Source: Leptolyngbya sp. BL0902 (lineage in GTDB: Bacteria > Cyanobacteriota > Cyanobacteriia > Phormidesmidales > Phormidesmidaceae). Taken from it: a DNA stretch of 64,000 nt. The DNA is taken from the NCBI RefSeq assembly GCF_016403105.1, contig NZ_CP046155.1:3873906-3937905 (forward strand). Reading direction: 5' to 3'. Position numbers and translations under genes: made by a program. Positions within the stretch are counted from its first letter, which is position 1; the number at the start of each line of letters is the position of its first letter. This document shows positions 16,179 to 24,984 of the stretch, one piece after another. The notes under the pieces were generated by a model. It did not search any database. It was not told where the DNA came from and was given only the letters and a program-made list of their open reading frames with translations.

Positions 16179-17168
16179 ATGGACATCAAACGCGGCTTTG
16201 TCGATACGATTGGAAACACCCCGCTCATCCGCCTCAACAGCGTTAGTGAGGCGACGGGCTGTGAGATTTTGGGCAAGGCAGAATTCCTCAATCCGGGCGG
16301 TTCGGTGAAGGATCGGGCGGCGCTCTACATCATCGAAGACGCCGAGAAAAAAGGCCTGCTCAAACCCGGTGGTACGGTGGTGGAAGGCACCGCTGGCAAC
16401 ACGGGCATCGGTCTGGCCCATATCTGCAATGCCAAGGGCTACCGCTGCCTAATCGTCATCCCCGAAACCCAGTCCCAGGAAAAAATTGATCTGCTGCGTA
16501 CCCTAGGGGCCGAAGTTCGCACCGTGCCCGCCGTGCCCTACCGCGACCCCAACAACTACGTCAAACTGTCCGGTCGCTTAGCCGAAGAGTTGGACAACGC
16601 CATCTGGGCCAACCAGTTCGATAACCTGGCCAACCGCCAAGCCCACTACGCCACCACTGGCCCCGAAATTTGGCAGCAAACCGAGGGCACCGTCGATGCC
16701 TGGGTGGCCGCCACGGGCACCGGGGGCACCTACGCCGGAACCGCCCTATTTTTGAAAGAGAAAAATCCCAACATCCAGTGCGTCGTCGCCGACCCCATGG
16801 GCAGCGGCCTCTATAGCTTCATCAAAACCGGGGAAGTCAACATCCAGGGCAACTCCATCACCGAGGGCATCGGCAACAGCCGCATCACCGCCAACATGGA
16901 GGACGTTCCCATCGACGACGCCGTTCAAATCAGCGACCCCGAAGCCCTCAAGGTGCTCTACCAAATGCTGTACAAGGACGGCCTGTTCATGGGCGGATCC
17001 GTGGGCATCAACGTTGCCGCCGCTGTGCAACTGGCCCAACGCCTCGGCCCCGGCCACCGCATTGTCACCGTCCTCTGCGATGGCGGATCCCGCTACCAGT
17101 CCCGCATCTACAGCCGCCCCTGGCTAGAGGAAAAAGGACTGTGGAGTGACGATCTCCTGCCTAGCTAA
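16179..17168 (+). CDS. cysK: Cysteine synthase (O-acetylserine sulfhydrylase), CysK type
   Basis: PLP enzyme making cysteine from O-acetylserine and sulfide. The 329-residue protein has 'TIGNTPLIRLNSVSEATGCEI' near the start, the PLP-lysine site 'NPGGSVKDRAA' (Lys about residue 45), the substrate loop 'EGTAGNTGIGLAH' and the glycine-rich phosphate loop 'ATGTGGTYAGTA'. Its start MDIKRGFVDTIGNTPLIRL is what I recall for the cyanobacterial CysK. A TTG at 16158 would give seven extra residues; the ATG at 16179 is preferred for similarity to the family. A divergent HAD gene lies upstream and lepB follows after 233 bp on the same strand. Confidence 0.93.
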   Translation: MDIKRGFVDTIGNTPLIRLNSVSEATGCEILGKAEFLNPGGSVKDRAALYIIEDAEKKGLLKPGGTVVEGTAGNTGIGLAHICNAKGYRCLIVIPETQSQEKIDLLRTLGAEVRTVPAVPYRDPNNYVKLSGRLAEELDNAIWANQFDNLANRQAHYATTGPEIWQQTEGTVDAWVAATGTGGTYAGTALFLKEKNPNIQCVVADPMGSGLYSFIKTGEVNIQGNSITEGIGNSRITANMEDVPIDDAVQISDPEALKVLYQMLYKDGLFMGGSVGINVAAAVQLAQRLGPGHRIVTVLCDGGSRYQSRIYSRPWLEEKGLWSDDLLPS

Positions 17169-17401
17169 GGGAGGGTAGTCGTCTTGGTGGTGGAAAAGTA
17201 GTCTGTCTGCATCCTGACTTTTCAGGCGATCAGAACTGACTGGATCCCAAAACATCTCAGGCAACTTTCTCCCATTGCTAACATCTATAGGTATGATCGA
17301 AACACCGTTCCGGGTGGGCTGTCTCCCCGATCCGGTGACTCGGTTGTGGGATCGTGCTGGTTCGCGATTCCCTCGCCTGTCGTTGTCCAAGGATCGCTGC
17401 T

Positions 17402-18022
17402 GTGTCCGACGTGCCTAAGCCCATCCCGCCAAAATCCGATTCATCCCCTGATCCAGCGTTGTCCAATTCTCCCGATAAAAAACCAGCCGCCGCGCCCAAT
17501 CCTTGGGTGGAAGTCTTGCAAACCATTGGCCTTAGCGTCGTGTTGGCCTTTGGCATTCGTCATTTTGTAGCCGAGGCCCGCTACATTCCCTCCGGCTCTA
17601 TGCTGCCCACCCTGGAGGTAAACGACCGCCTGGTGGTGGAAAAAATCAGCTACCGTTTTAATCCGCCAGAACGGGGCGATATCGTTGTGTTTTGGCCTCC
17701 CGACAGCCTCACCCCTCCCGGCAGACGGCGGGACGCCTTCATTAAACGGGTGATCGGCCTACCGGGGGAAGAAGTCACCATCCGCGACGGCCAGGTCTTC
17801 ATCAACGGCGAAGTCCTAGAGGAAAACTACATTCAATCTCCGCCCGACTACCAGTGGGGGCCAGAACAGGTGCCCGACGATCACTATCTGGTGCTAGGCG
17901 ACAACCGCAACAGCAGCTACGACAGCCACGCCTGGGGCTTTTTGCCCGGTGAAAACATTATTGGCCGTGCCGCCGTCCGCTTTTGGCCCCTAGATCGAAT
18001 CGGCTGGCTGGATTCGGAATAA
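17402..18022 (+). CDS. lepB: Signal peptidase I
   Basis: Membrane-bound leader peptidase removing Sec/Tat signal peptides. The N-terminal Pro/Ser/Lys-rich cytoplasmic segment (about 35 residues) is followed by one membrane helix 'VLQTIGLSVVLAFGIRHFV'. The catalytic Ser is in 'YIPSGSMLPTL' and the general-base Lys in 'DAFIKRVIGLPGEEV'. Boxes D and E are 'NYIQSPPDYQWGPEQVPDDHY' in two parts and 'VLGDNRNSSYDSHAWGF'. The chosen GTG start at 17402 has an AAGGA site 8 nt upstream; a GTG at 17354 in the same frame lacks one. Length 206 aa is normal. The neighbouring usher locus and giant adhesin would be among its clients. Confidence 0.94.
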   Translation: MSDVPKPIPPKSDSSPDPALSNSPDKKPAAAPNPWVEVLQTIGLSVVLAFGIRHFVAEARYIPSGSMLPTLEVNDRLVVEKISYRFNPPERGDIVVFWPPDSLTPPGRRRDAFIKRVIGLPGEEVTIRDGQVFINGEVLEENYIQSPPDYQWGPEQVPDDHYLVLGDNRNSSYDSHAWGFLPGENIIGRAAVRFWPLDRIGWLDSE

Positions 18023-18087
18023 CCTTGGCTAGAAATCCCTAGGCGCTGGGCCTTCGCGGGTGGGCGGGTACTGAATTTTGACTGGAC

Positions 18088-18339
18088 CTAGGGGGTAGGA
18101 TCGGAGCCAAACTTGCGGCCAATCCAGCCCATCACGCCGCTGGCGATGGCTCCGGCCATCAAGACACTAATGGCAGGTAAAATCAGCGGATTCCAGAGGG
18201 AATACCACAGGTCTAGGCCCAAATTGAGGTTCATGCTGCGCCCTACAACGGCGGCCATAAACCAGGCAAAGGCCGCAAGCACTAGCCCTAGGTCTACGAC
18301 TAAAATCCAGCTAATGGTGCGCGAAATCATGTCCTTCAT
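18088..18339 (-). CDS. Small two-helix membrane protein (83 aa)
   Basis: Two clear hydrophobic helices (about residues 10-33 and 50-73) joined by an amphipathic segment 'SMNLNLGLDLWYSLW', with a short polar C-terminus (GRKFGSDPTP). I believe proteins of this size and pattern are conserved in cyanobacteria, but I do not recognise a family name. It converges on lepB with a 65-bp gap. Function unknown; probably plasma or thylakoid membrane. Confidence 0.72.
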   Translation of the reverse strand: MKDMISRTISWILVVDLGLVLAAFAWFMAAVVGRSMNLNLGLDLWYSLWNPLILPAISVLMAGAIASGVMGWIGRKFGSDPTP

Positions 18340-18410
18340 GGCAATGTGGGCAGGATGTCAACAGTGTTCCTAGTTTATCTGTAAACGTCTGACCGTGATC
18401 TAGGGTGCCC

Positions 18411-18539
18411 ATGCCTTCTATGCCTTCCATGCCCGACGATTTGCTTCCCTTTCTCGCAGGGGTGGCCCTGTTTGTGGTCTATCTCTGCTGGTCTGCCGCC
18501 ACCGAGATGGGGACACGCTGGCCTGGGCGAAGGAAGTAG
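18411..18539 (+). CDS. Possible 42-aa single-span membrane protein
   Basis: A short frame starting MPSMPSMPDD encodes one membrane helix 'LLPFLAGVALFVVYLCWSA' and a basic tail ending GRRK. Three in-frame ATGs (18411, 18420, 18429) make the start uncertain and none has a strong ribosome site. The hydrophobic profile is the only support. Alternatively it is chance. The longer minus frame over the same stretch lacks any protein-like features. Confidence 0.35.
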   Translation: MPSMPSMPDDLLPFLAGVALFVVYLCWSAATEMGTRWPGRRK

Positions 18540-18838
18540 CGTCAGCCCACCAAGCCCTCACCTTCTGTCCAGGGTTTCCGGCTACGGGATTCTCAAGCCA
18601 CCGTCGCCAGGCAAATTGGCTGGCCCGTGGGGAGAACCAGCCAATTGAGGCATACACAGCTTTTTCAACAGTCAATCATCTCTGGGGGATAAGACCCTAA
18701 GACTATTTCGATAATGCTTGACAACGTTGGAATCATGGTTGGATCACAATCGACGGGACAAACCCTCAAAGAAATAAGTATTTATTCTCAGAGAATTAAT
18801 GCCTAGCCGACCTAGATCAGAGGCTCAGCAAGGCTAGT

Positions 18839-19021
18839 TTAGTCCTGTTCCTGGGAGATGAGCAGATTGTCAGGATCAACGTAGTGACAAACGGCGTCAT
18901 CTACGCAGATCAAGGCCCATCCAGAGGCATCAATACTCACCAGATTGTAGTCTCCATCCTGGACAAAGAACCCCTTGTGGTTGCGGGTATCGGGCTTGAT
19001 GGCAACAAAGTTGTCAGACAT
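18839..19021 (-). CDS. Small unknown protein, 60 aa
   Basis: Starts MSDNFVAIKPDTRNHKGF. The ATG at 19021 has a GGAG site 9 nt upstream; an in-frame start seven codons earlier is less convincing. Composition is balanced and globular-like, with two cysteines (in 'ALICVDDAVCHY'), and the protein is acidic at the end. I do not recognise it. It stands at the edge of an A+T-rich stretch that continues to about 19.6 kb. Confidence 0.55.
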   Translation of the reverse strand: MSDNFVAIKPDTRNHKGFFVQDGDYNLVSIDASGWALICVDDAVCHYVDPDNLLISQEQD

Positions 19022-19298
19022 AGCTACACACTCCAGAAACAACGACTAGCAATAATGAAGAAAAGCTTATGGCTTAATTACGAAAATCCTATCATCTCCT
19101 TCATGGGATTTTTATTAAGTAATTTAATGGAATGTATCGAGACAAGGCAGGCTGGGGCTTTGAGGAGCCCAAGAACCGACTAAAAAGCCTTTGCAACCGT
19201 GATATAGCCTAGATCGGCGGGAAAATTCTGTCGCCAAGGAAAGATTAATTTAAGCAATGTAAACTTTGTGATCTACCCCTCTCAGATAAGGATGATCG

Positions 19299-19499
19299 GC
19301 ATAAATACTCATTTTTCTATCGGTCTTGCAATGCTGAGATGAAGGAAAGAGAAAAAACCTAGTATTAATCAAAAGCTTGAAGCGTATAAATACTCATCTT
19401 TCAGGGTGAGTATTTATGCACAAATACTCAATTTATTGAGCCTGTTTTATCAGCATAAATGCTCATTTCCAGTGTTGAATGATTAGTATAAATACTCAT
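19299..19499. repeat. Cluster of six 14-bp motifs, consensus G(C/T)ATAAATACTCA(T)
   Basis: Copies start at 19299, 19384, 19406 (inverted), 19418 (GCACAAATACTCA), 19453 (one change) and 19486. Gaps are irregular (about 12-85 bp) and the copies at 19384 and 19406 form a palindromic pair around 'ctttcagg'. They sit inside an A+T-rich 840-bp gene-free stretch (19022-19878). Iteron-like or operator-like arrays look like this; nothing shows which. There is no adjacent Rep gene. Confidence 0.7.
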
Positions 19500-19656
19500 C
19501 CTTGTTCATATTCTGAACTTATCTGATGCGCTGCCGGATCAATTCCCAGTAGCCCTTCATCGGCTTAAGATCCCTGATTCACTGACAAAACTTGCTAAAA
19601 CCCGCATTCGTCAAAGGGTCAGGAGACCTGCCCCCTACATGAACCCAATGCTGTAG

Positions 19657-19675
19657 GGGCGCGGTTTTCGCGCCC
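19657..19675. repeat. Hairpin GGGCGCG-GTTTT-CGCGCCC, dispersed repeat type
   Basis: A perfect 7-bp stem with a 5-nt loop, preceded by 'ctgta'. The same phrase ('gtaggggc...gcccg') recurs in altered form at 43130-43152, so it belongs to a dispersed palindromic repeat family rather than being a local regulator. There is no T-tract. Confidence 0.5.
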
Positions 19676-19878
19676 GATGCAGAATCCTTTGTTAGTCAAC
19701 CAGTTAAGACTCATCGTGGATGATGGGCGACCCCCTGCCTAATTTAGTGACAGTTGGCCCTATTGACCAAGAATTGCGATGGGCCACCCTGGATTTTTTC
19801 AATCCTGAGTCGTTGCGCCGCTGCCTGAATGCGAGCCAGCCTTGCTAGGATCAGCACAGTTCATCTATATGCTGCCCT

Positions 19879-21351
19879 ATGACCGTCATGCCATCCCCTG
19901 TTACCCGTTCGTGGGCTCCCATTCTGGAGGCGTTTACCGCTGCCCTGGGGCCGGATAAGGTGGTGCGACGCAAGGAGGAACTGCTGGTCTATGAATGTGA
20001 CGGTCTCACCAGCTATCGCCAGCGTCCGGCGGTGGTGGTGCTGCCCAATTCCACCGAGGAAGTGGCGGCGGCGGTGAAAATTTGCGACCAGTTTCAGGTG
20101 CCCTTTGTGGCGCGGGGGGCGGGAACGGGCCTGTCGGGCGGGGCGCTGCCCATCGAGGATTCTGTCCTCATTGTCATGGCCACCATGCGAAATATTTTGG
20201 AGGTTGACCTCGAAAATCAGCGGGTGGTGGTGCAGCCCGGAGTGGTGAACAACTGGGTGACGCAGGCGGTGAGTGGGGCGGGGTTTTACTACGCACCAGA
20301 TCCCTCCAGCCAGTCGGTGTGTTCGGTAGGGGGGAATGTGGCGGAAAACTCCGGCGGTGTCCACTGCCTCAAGTATGGCGTGACCACCAACCACGTTCTG
20401 GGGCTGAAGGTGGTGACACCCAAGGGCGACATTGTGGATTTGGGTAGCCCGGTGGCCGAAACGCCGGGGTATGACCTGACTGGGGTGTTCGTTGGTTCCG
20501 AGGGCACCCTGGGCATCGCCACAGAAATTACGCTGCGGATTCTCAAAGCGCCGGAATCGATCCAGGTTCTCCTAGCGGACTTTACCTCCGTGGAAGCCGC
20601 AGGGGAGGCTGTTTCGGCCATTACCAGCGCCGGGATTATCCCCGCCGGGATGGAGATGATGGATAACTTCAGCCTCAACGCTGTGGAGGATGTGGTGGCG
20701 ACAAACTGCTATCCCAGGGACGCAGCAGCGATTTTGCTCATCGAAATCGACGGCCTTCCCGCCGAAGTGAAGGCTACCGGGGAGCGCATCGACCAACTGT
20801 GCCGCCAAAACGGTGCCCGCAGTATCACCATCGCCACCGACCCCGAAGAACGCCTGCGCCTGTGGAAGGGCCGCAAAGCCGCCTTCGCTGCCATGGGCAA
20901 ACTCAGCCCCGACTACTACGTGCAGGATGGCGTTATTCCTCGCACCCAACTGCCCTACGTGCTGAAGGAAATCGAAGCCCTTGGTGCCCACCACGGCTAT
21001 CGGGTGGCCAATGTGTTCCACGCTGGAGACGGCAACCTGCACCCGCTGATTCTCTACAACAACTCGATTCCTGGACAACTCGAACAGGTAGAGGAACTGG
21101 GGGGCGACATCCTCAAACTCTGCATCAAAGTGGGGGGCAGCATCTCCGGCGAACACGGCATTGGGGCCGACAAACGCTGCTATATGCCCGATATGTTCTC
21201 CGAAACTGACCTAGACACCATGGCCTGGGTGCGCCAAGCCTTTAACCCCAGCGGTTTGGCCAACCCCACCAAACTGCTGCCCACCCCCCGCACCTGTGGC
21301 GAAGCGGCTCGTCACCAAGGCGCGGCGTTTGCGGATGTGGAACGGTTTTAG
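19879..21351 (+). CDS. glcD: Glycolate dehydrogenase subunit GlcD
   Basis: FAD-linked oxidase converting glycolate to glyoxylate in photorespiration. The 490-residue protein has the FAD-binding-4 domain (about 50-230) with 'VPFVARGAGTGLSGGALP', 'YAPDPSSQSVCSVGGNVAENSGGVHCLKYG' (in parts) and 'GSEGTLGIATEITL', then the C-terminal oxidase domain ending with the typical 'HAGDGNLHPL', 'SISGEHGIGADK' and 'FNPSGLANPTK'. All expected motifs are intact. It stands alone, unlike the glcDEF operons of enteric bacteria. The downstream step, glyoxylate transamination, is represented by the gene at 49173. Confidence 0.94.
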   Translation: MTVMPSPVTRSWAPILEAFTAALGPDKVVRRKEELLVYECDGLTSYRQRPAVVVLPNSTEEVAAAVKICDQFQVPFVARGAGTGLSGGALPIEDSVLIVMATMRNILEVDLENQRVVVQPGVVNNWVTQAVSGAGFYYAPDPSSQSVCSVGGNVAENSGGVHCLKYGVTTNHVLGLKVVTPKGDIVDLGSPVAETPGYDLTGVFVGSEGTLGIATEITLRILKAPESIQVLLADFTSVEAAGEAVSAITSAGIIPAGMEMMDNFSLNAVEDVVATNCYPRDAAAILLIEIDGLPAEVKATGERIDQLCRQNGARSITIATDPEERLRLWKGRKAAFAAMGKLSPDYYVQDGVIPRTQLPYVLKEIEALGAHHGYRVANVFHAGDGNLHPLILYNNSIPGQLEQVEELGGDILKLCIKVGGSISGEHGIGADKRCYMPDMFSETDLDTMAWVRQAFNPSGLANPTKLLPTPRTCGEAARHQGAAFADVERF

Positions 21352-21439
21352 GCGGGGATGACCTGAGCTAGAGGTCATCTGAGATGGGGATGATTTGAGG
21401 TGGGGATTACCTGGGGTGAGGATGATCTGAGGGTCAGAA

Positions 21440-22291
21440 TTACCCTAAGTCCACCGCTGGGGCATATTTTTGCCAAATGTCGCCATAGACGATGGCGGGG
21501 TTTTTCCAGGGCTTGTGGTGGCCACCGCTCCAGTGGATGACGTTAATTTGGTCGAGGGGTTTTTTCAGCGCCTTTGCCACAACCTGCATATTGCCGTAGC
21601 CGCAGCGGTTCCAACTGCGGTCAAGCTGAATGTAGTCCTTAAACATCACATTCAGCAGCGTTTCATCGCCGCGATTTAGCATCCCATACTTACAGGAGGC
21701 ATCCCAGTCTAAGTAGTAGTGAAAGATGCGGTCTGTGGCGTCGTTCCAGTAGGTGTAATCGGTAAATAAAACACCGCTATTAAAGGATTGCTTGAAGGCC
21801 AACATTTCCCGCAGGGCTTTGAAGGGATTGCCAAACTGAAAAATCGCTGGATAAAAGTGGGGCACTGCCGCAAAGTAGCGTTCGGGGCTAAATTGCACCG
21901 TTTCAAATAGCGTGGCCACATCGCCAATCACCACCACATCGGCATCTAGGTACAGCACCTTGCTGACGTCGGGGAAAATGTCTTTGAGAAACATCCGGGC
22001 ATACTGCATATAGCGCGACACCCGCCGAGTCGGCGTCATGGGCTCATACTTGGCATGGATGTAGTCTGCCATAAACTTGGGTGGCGTGAAGGGATACACC
22101 CGCCATGCAAATTTTGGATCTGGAAAAACAGTGGAGATTTTTTCCTTAAAAAAGTCCACTTCATCCGGTGGAACGGTAATGTTAAATCGTAGATTTTCTG
22201 GAGTGGCTGTGTTGCTCACCACGGAGTTCATGGCGGTGAGTAGCGCCACCACAATTCCTTGATTCAGGGCAAAAGCGATATCGTAAATCAT
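21440..22291 (-). CDS. Glycosyltransferase family 8 protein (283 aa)
   Basis: A GT-A fold, retaining glycosyltransferase. Residues 1-25 (MIYDIAFALNQGIVVALLTAMNSVV) are the usual GT8 start, with the nucleotide-sugar-binding first strand. The metal-binding DXD is 'VLYLDADVVVIGD' and the C-terminal 'INVIHWSGGHHKPW' corresponds to the HxxGxxKPW motif that binds the diphosphate. Length is normal for the family. Donor and acceptor cannot be told; the protein resembles galacturonosyltransferase-like members, so a role in exopolysaccharide or LPS decoration is plausible. Flanked by unrelated genes. Confidence 0.88.
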   Translation of the reverse strand: MIYDIAFALNQGIVVALLTAMNSVVSNTATPENLRFNITVPPDEVDFFKEKISTVFPDPKFAWRVYPFTPPKFMADYIHAKYEPMTPTRRVSRYMQYARMFLKDIFPDVSKVLYLDADVVVIGDVATLFETVQFSPERYFAAVPHFYPAIFQFGNPFKALREMLAFKQSFNSGVLFTDYTYWNDATDRIFHYYLDWDASCKYGMLNRGDETLLNVMFKDYIQLDRSWNRCGYGNMQVVAKALKKPLDQINVIHWSGGHHKPWKNPAIVYGDIWQKYAPAVDLG

Positions 22292-22448
22292 GAACTATCC
22301 TGGCCGTTATATGGTGAGCCAGCGCAGGAACCTAATCCAGCGCCAAACCGGAGGGACGCCATGGAAAACAGACATCCACACCCAGCACCCAGCGATGATA
22401 CCAGGTTGATGATTCCCTTAGCCGATCATCGCGCCGCTAGTCCAGTTG

Positions 22449-23273
22449 TCACAGAACATCAGGATCTAGACCTAATTGCCGCAAGCGCTCAGCCAAACGT
22501 TCAGCCCGCTCCCGCTCTTGCTCGGCCCGTTCCCGTTCAAAATTGGCGCGTTCTCGTTCTTGTTCTGCCCGCTCTCGTTCAAAATTGGCCCGCTGCTGCT
22601 CCAGGGTGGCCCGTTCGTCGCCGCTGAGCAGTAGGTTGCCCTGATCATCCCACCAGCGCAGCCAAGGGAGCGTTTGGTTGAGGTAGGATCCTTGCCAAAT
22701 GCCCAGTTCCACTCCCATGGGCGGAATGGCGTAGTGGCCGCGCTCGTTGGGGGGGCAGGGCTGGTAATGGCTACCGACCAATTCGTAAACCTCCACCGCC
22801 GCCTTTTCCACCTCATAGATGGCGTAGAAGGGGACGCGAATGGCCTGCTCGTAGACCCAGAATTTGCCTGCTTTGGCGGTGGGGTCGGCCAGGGGTGAGG
22901 TGGCATCGCGTTCTTCGGAGCCATCGCCAGAGACAAACTCGATCACCAGCAGCGGCGCAACAATTTCCTTCCACAGCACGTAGGATCGGCGGGTTTTGCC
23001 CTCCAGCAGGGGCGGCACATGGGGCACATAGAACCAGTCCGGCGCTTCGGCCCCGCGCTCTGGGGGATCGGTCAAGCGCCAATAAATGCCGCTATCTTGG
23101 CCAATGGCATACTGGCCATCGGGATGCAGCGATTCTAACGCGGGACGAATGGAATCGGTCAGCAACACGCTTTGGGGATGTTCCTGAAAGTTTTTCACAA
23201 AGGTGCCGTCGGTTTCCGGCAGTTGCGTGTGATCCGGCAGCGATAGCGCCGATGGGGAACCAGCAATCACCAT
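22449..23273 (-). CDS. Uma2-family (DUF820) endonuclease-like protein with coiled-coil tail
   Basis: Residues 20-200 match the Uma2/DUF820 family, a PD-(D/E)XK nuclease-like fold greatly expanded in cyanobacteria: 'APDWFYVPHVPP' (the Pro-Asp region), 'APLLVIEFVSGDGSEERD' (Glu in the active-site strand) and 'KAGKFWVYEQAIRVPFYAIYE' (Lys/Tyr). The last ~55 residues are Glu/Arg-rich repeats (ERERAEQERERA), a predicted coiled coil or single alpha helix built from about 12 copies of a short Arg-Glu-Arg unit. The family's biological role is unknown. Similar tails occur in many cyanobacterial Uma2 proteins. Confidence 0.85.
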   Translation of the reverse strand: MVIAGSPSALSLPDHTQLPETDGTFVKNFQEHPQSVLLTDSIRPALESLHPDGQYAIGQDSGIYWRLTDPPERGAEAPDWFYVPHVPPLLEGKTRRSYVLWKEIVAPLLVIEFVSGDGSEERDATSPLADPTAKAGKFWVYEQAIRVPFYAIYEVEKAAVEVYELVGSHYQPCPPNERGHYAIPPMGVELGIWQGSYLNQTLPWLRWWDDQGNLLLSGDERATLEQQRANFERERAEQERERANFERERAEQERERAERLAERLRQLGLDPDVL

Positions 23274-23459
23274 GGGCCTTGACCGTGGGGGACGGATTTC
23301 GCTAATAATACACCATTACTACGAAAGGCTACCACTACGACAAACAGCCGCTGTCAGAAAACAACGGCTGTTGAAATTTCTTGGGCTTGCTTGAGACGTT
23401 TCGCGTGAGCTTCCGCTGTGGATAAGCTGCGGAGTTTCCAGGGTTTTGACAGGCTTGGC

Positions 23460-23687
23460 CTAGAAACCTTGGCGAGAGACGAGCTTTTCAATGTCGGCTT
23501 GGGTTTGGTGCAGCAGGTTGTGGCGGCTGTCGCTGCTGCTGGAGAGAGAGGGCACCAAATTGCGGGCCTGAAGCGCCATGTGCAGTTGCAGATGGGCAAC
23601 GTACTCGGAAAAGTCTTCGCGGGTTTCGGTCAGCACGGGAGCTTTTTCTGACAGGGCCACGGGAACAACCTCGTTGTTACGGAACAT
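23460..23687 (-). CDS. Small unknown protein, 75 aa
   Basis: A small soluble protein starting MFRNNEVVPVALSEK, rich in Ser and Gln, with predicted helices 'SEYVAHLQLHMALQARNLV' and 'HNLLHQTQADIEKLV'. The start is the ATG at 23687, preceded directly by a TTG. Composition looks coding, and I see no motif. Its context, between the Uma2 gene and hisIE, tells nothing. It may be a genuine conserved small protein; an artefact is possible. Confidence 0.5.
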   Translation of the reverse strand: MFRNNEVVPVALSEKAPVLTETREDFSEYVAHLQLHMALQARNLVPSLSSSSDSRHNLLHQTQADIEKLVSRQGF

Positions 23688-23791
23688 CAAAACAAAGGCA
23701 ACGCTAACGAAGTTAACATAGGCGCTGCACCACCCCTAGGCTGTGCAACGAAGCTTAACGGTCTGTCACATTGATCACTGTCGTTTGGGTG

Positions 23792-24439
23792 CTATCGCCG
23801 CCGCTCTTGGAGTTTGCGGTACACGTCTTTGATATCTACCCCGTGGTGGGCGAGGGCGACGAGGGTGTGGTAGAACAGGTCGGCCACTTCTCCAGCGATG
23901 GCGGTGGGGTCGTCGTCTTTGCAGGCCATCACCACTTCGGCGGCTTCTTCGCCAATTTTCTTGAGGATTTTGTTGTCGCCCCCGGCCAGCAGTTTGCAGG
24001 TGTAGGAATCGGGGTTGGGGTTGTCCCGCCGATCACACACGACGCCAAACACCTGGGACAGCATATCCGCCGGAGGAGCCACCTTGCCCTCACCAACCTG
24101 GTGGAAGCAACTCCGTTCCCCCGTGTGGCAGGCTACATCGCCGACTTGATCCACCGTCACCAAGAGAGCATCGCTGTCGCAGTCGTAGCGGATAGACTGC
24201 ACCCGCTGCACATGGCCAGAGGTGGCCCCTTTGTGCCAAAATTCCTGCCGCGAACGGCTCCAGAACCAGGTTTCGCCCGTTTCCAGGGTTTTTTGCAGCG
24301 ATTCCGCATTCATCCAGGCCATCATCAATACCGTGCCGTCCAAATGGTCTTGCACAATGGCAGGCACCAAGCCCTGATCGTTGTAGCGAATTTGATCGAT
24401 GGGCACAGCGTTGGACAGGGACGACGGAGAAGAAGCCAT
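23792..24439 (-). CDS. hisI: Bifunctional HisIE: phosphoribosyl-AMP cyclohydrolase / phosphoribosyl-ATP pyrophosphatase
   Basis: Catalyses the second and third steps of histidine synthesis in one chain. The N-terminal HisI half (residues 10-115) has '[29 protein letters not shown]' in two pieces and the zinc-ligand pair '[25 protein letters not shown]' (Asp/Cys, Cys-His). The C-terminal HisE half (about 122-215) has '[30 protein letters not shown]' and '[18 protein letters not shown]', with the Glu-rich metal site. Length 215 aa is as expected for the fusion found in cyanobacteria and enterics. No other his gene is nearby. Confidence 0.94.
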   Translation of the reverse strand: MASSPSSLSNAVPIDQIRYNDQGLVPAIVQDHLDGTVLMMAWMNAESLQKTLETGETWFWSRSRQEFWHKGATSGHVQRVQSIRYDCDSDALLVTVDQVGDVACHTGERSCFHQVGEGKVAPPADMLSQVFGVVCDRRDNPNPDSYTCKLLAGGDNKILKKIGEEAAEVVMACKDDDPTAIAGEVADLFYHTLVALAHHGVDIKDVYRKLQERRR

Positions 24440-24495
24440 GGTACAGGGGTGAGCGGGGTGACTGGAAGTTACTGATCCACTTTAGTACGGTGGGG

Positions 24496-24616
24496 GAGTT
24501 GGGAGTCGGGAATCGGGAGTCGGGAGTCGAGAATCGGGAGTCGGGCACGTAGGGTGCATTCGCGAAGCAATGCACCAATGCCGAGAGTCGAGAGTCGGGA
24601 GTCGGGAGTCGGGAAA
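24496..24616. repeat. Heptamer tandem repeats (gagtcgg/gaatcgg) flanking a short palindrome
   Basis: Two runs of 7-bp units surround a palindromic insert, with the 8-bp arms GGTGCATT/AATGCACC at 24553-24560 and 24569-24576. Such short tandem heptamers (STRR type) are characteristic of filamentous cyanobacteria. The same heptamer, on the opposite strand, is found at 41438-41477 before pabB. The run lies between the divergent hisIE and DUF751 genes. Confidence 0.85.
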
Positions 24617-24731
24617 TAACTTTTTGGGAGAGGAACCCAGAACCATAGGGCGCTTGGGTTAGGATGGAATGCGGGCAAAGCTTGGATAACGGTATCCTGT
24701 GGCCCTCACCTGCCCCTGTTAAAACGCCGCC

Positions 24732-24935
24732 ATGAAAGAGTTTTTTGAGAACGTTTTTCGCTATCCGCGCTACCTGATCTCCTTTTCCTTGGGGATTCTC
24801 TACAATGCCGTGCAGCCGCTCGTGCCATTGTTCCAGCGTCCGACCACGGCGGTGGCGTTGGTGGGGGCCGTGGTGGCGGGGTTCTTGTTCCTCACCTTTA
24901 CCCTGCGGGCCATGCTGGGCTTGGGTGCCGCCTAG
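24732..24935 (+). CDS. DUF751 / Ycf33-like small membrane protein (67 aa)
   Basis: Starts MKEFFENVFRYPRYLISF with two hydrophobic stretches (about residues 14-30 and 40-62) and ends 'FLFLTFTLRAMLGL', the pattern of DUF751/Ycf33 proteins of cyanobacteria and plastids. Function unknown; thylakoid or plasma membrane is likely. It lies 49 bp upstream of rbfA on the same strand, an arrangement I recall from other cyanobacteria, so the two and nagZ may form one operon. Confidence 0.85.
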   Translation: MKEFFENVFRYPRYLISFSLGILYNAVQPLVPLFQRPTTAVALVGAVVAGFLFLTFTLRAMLGLGAA

Positions 24936-24984
24936 GGGGTAAACCCCGTCGAGAAGATTGTTTAGCACGTTGGAGAACGGGGCG

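Noticed and set aside
19299-19499. CRISPR-like array
   Set aside because: The repeats are 14 bp, some imperfect and one inverted, and the spacing is irregular with no uniform spacers; no cas genes are near.
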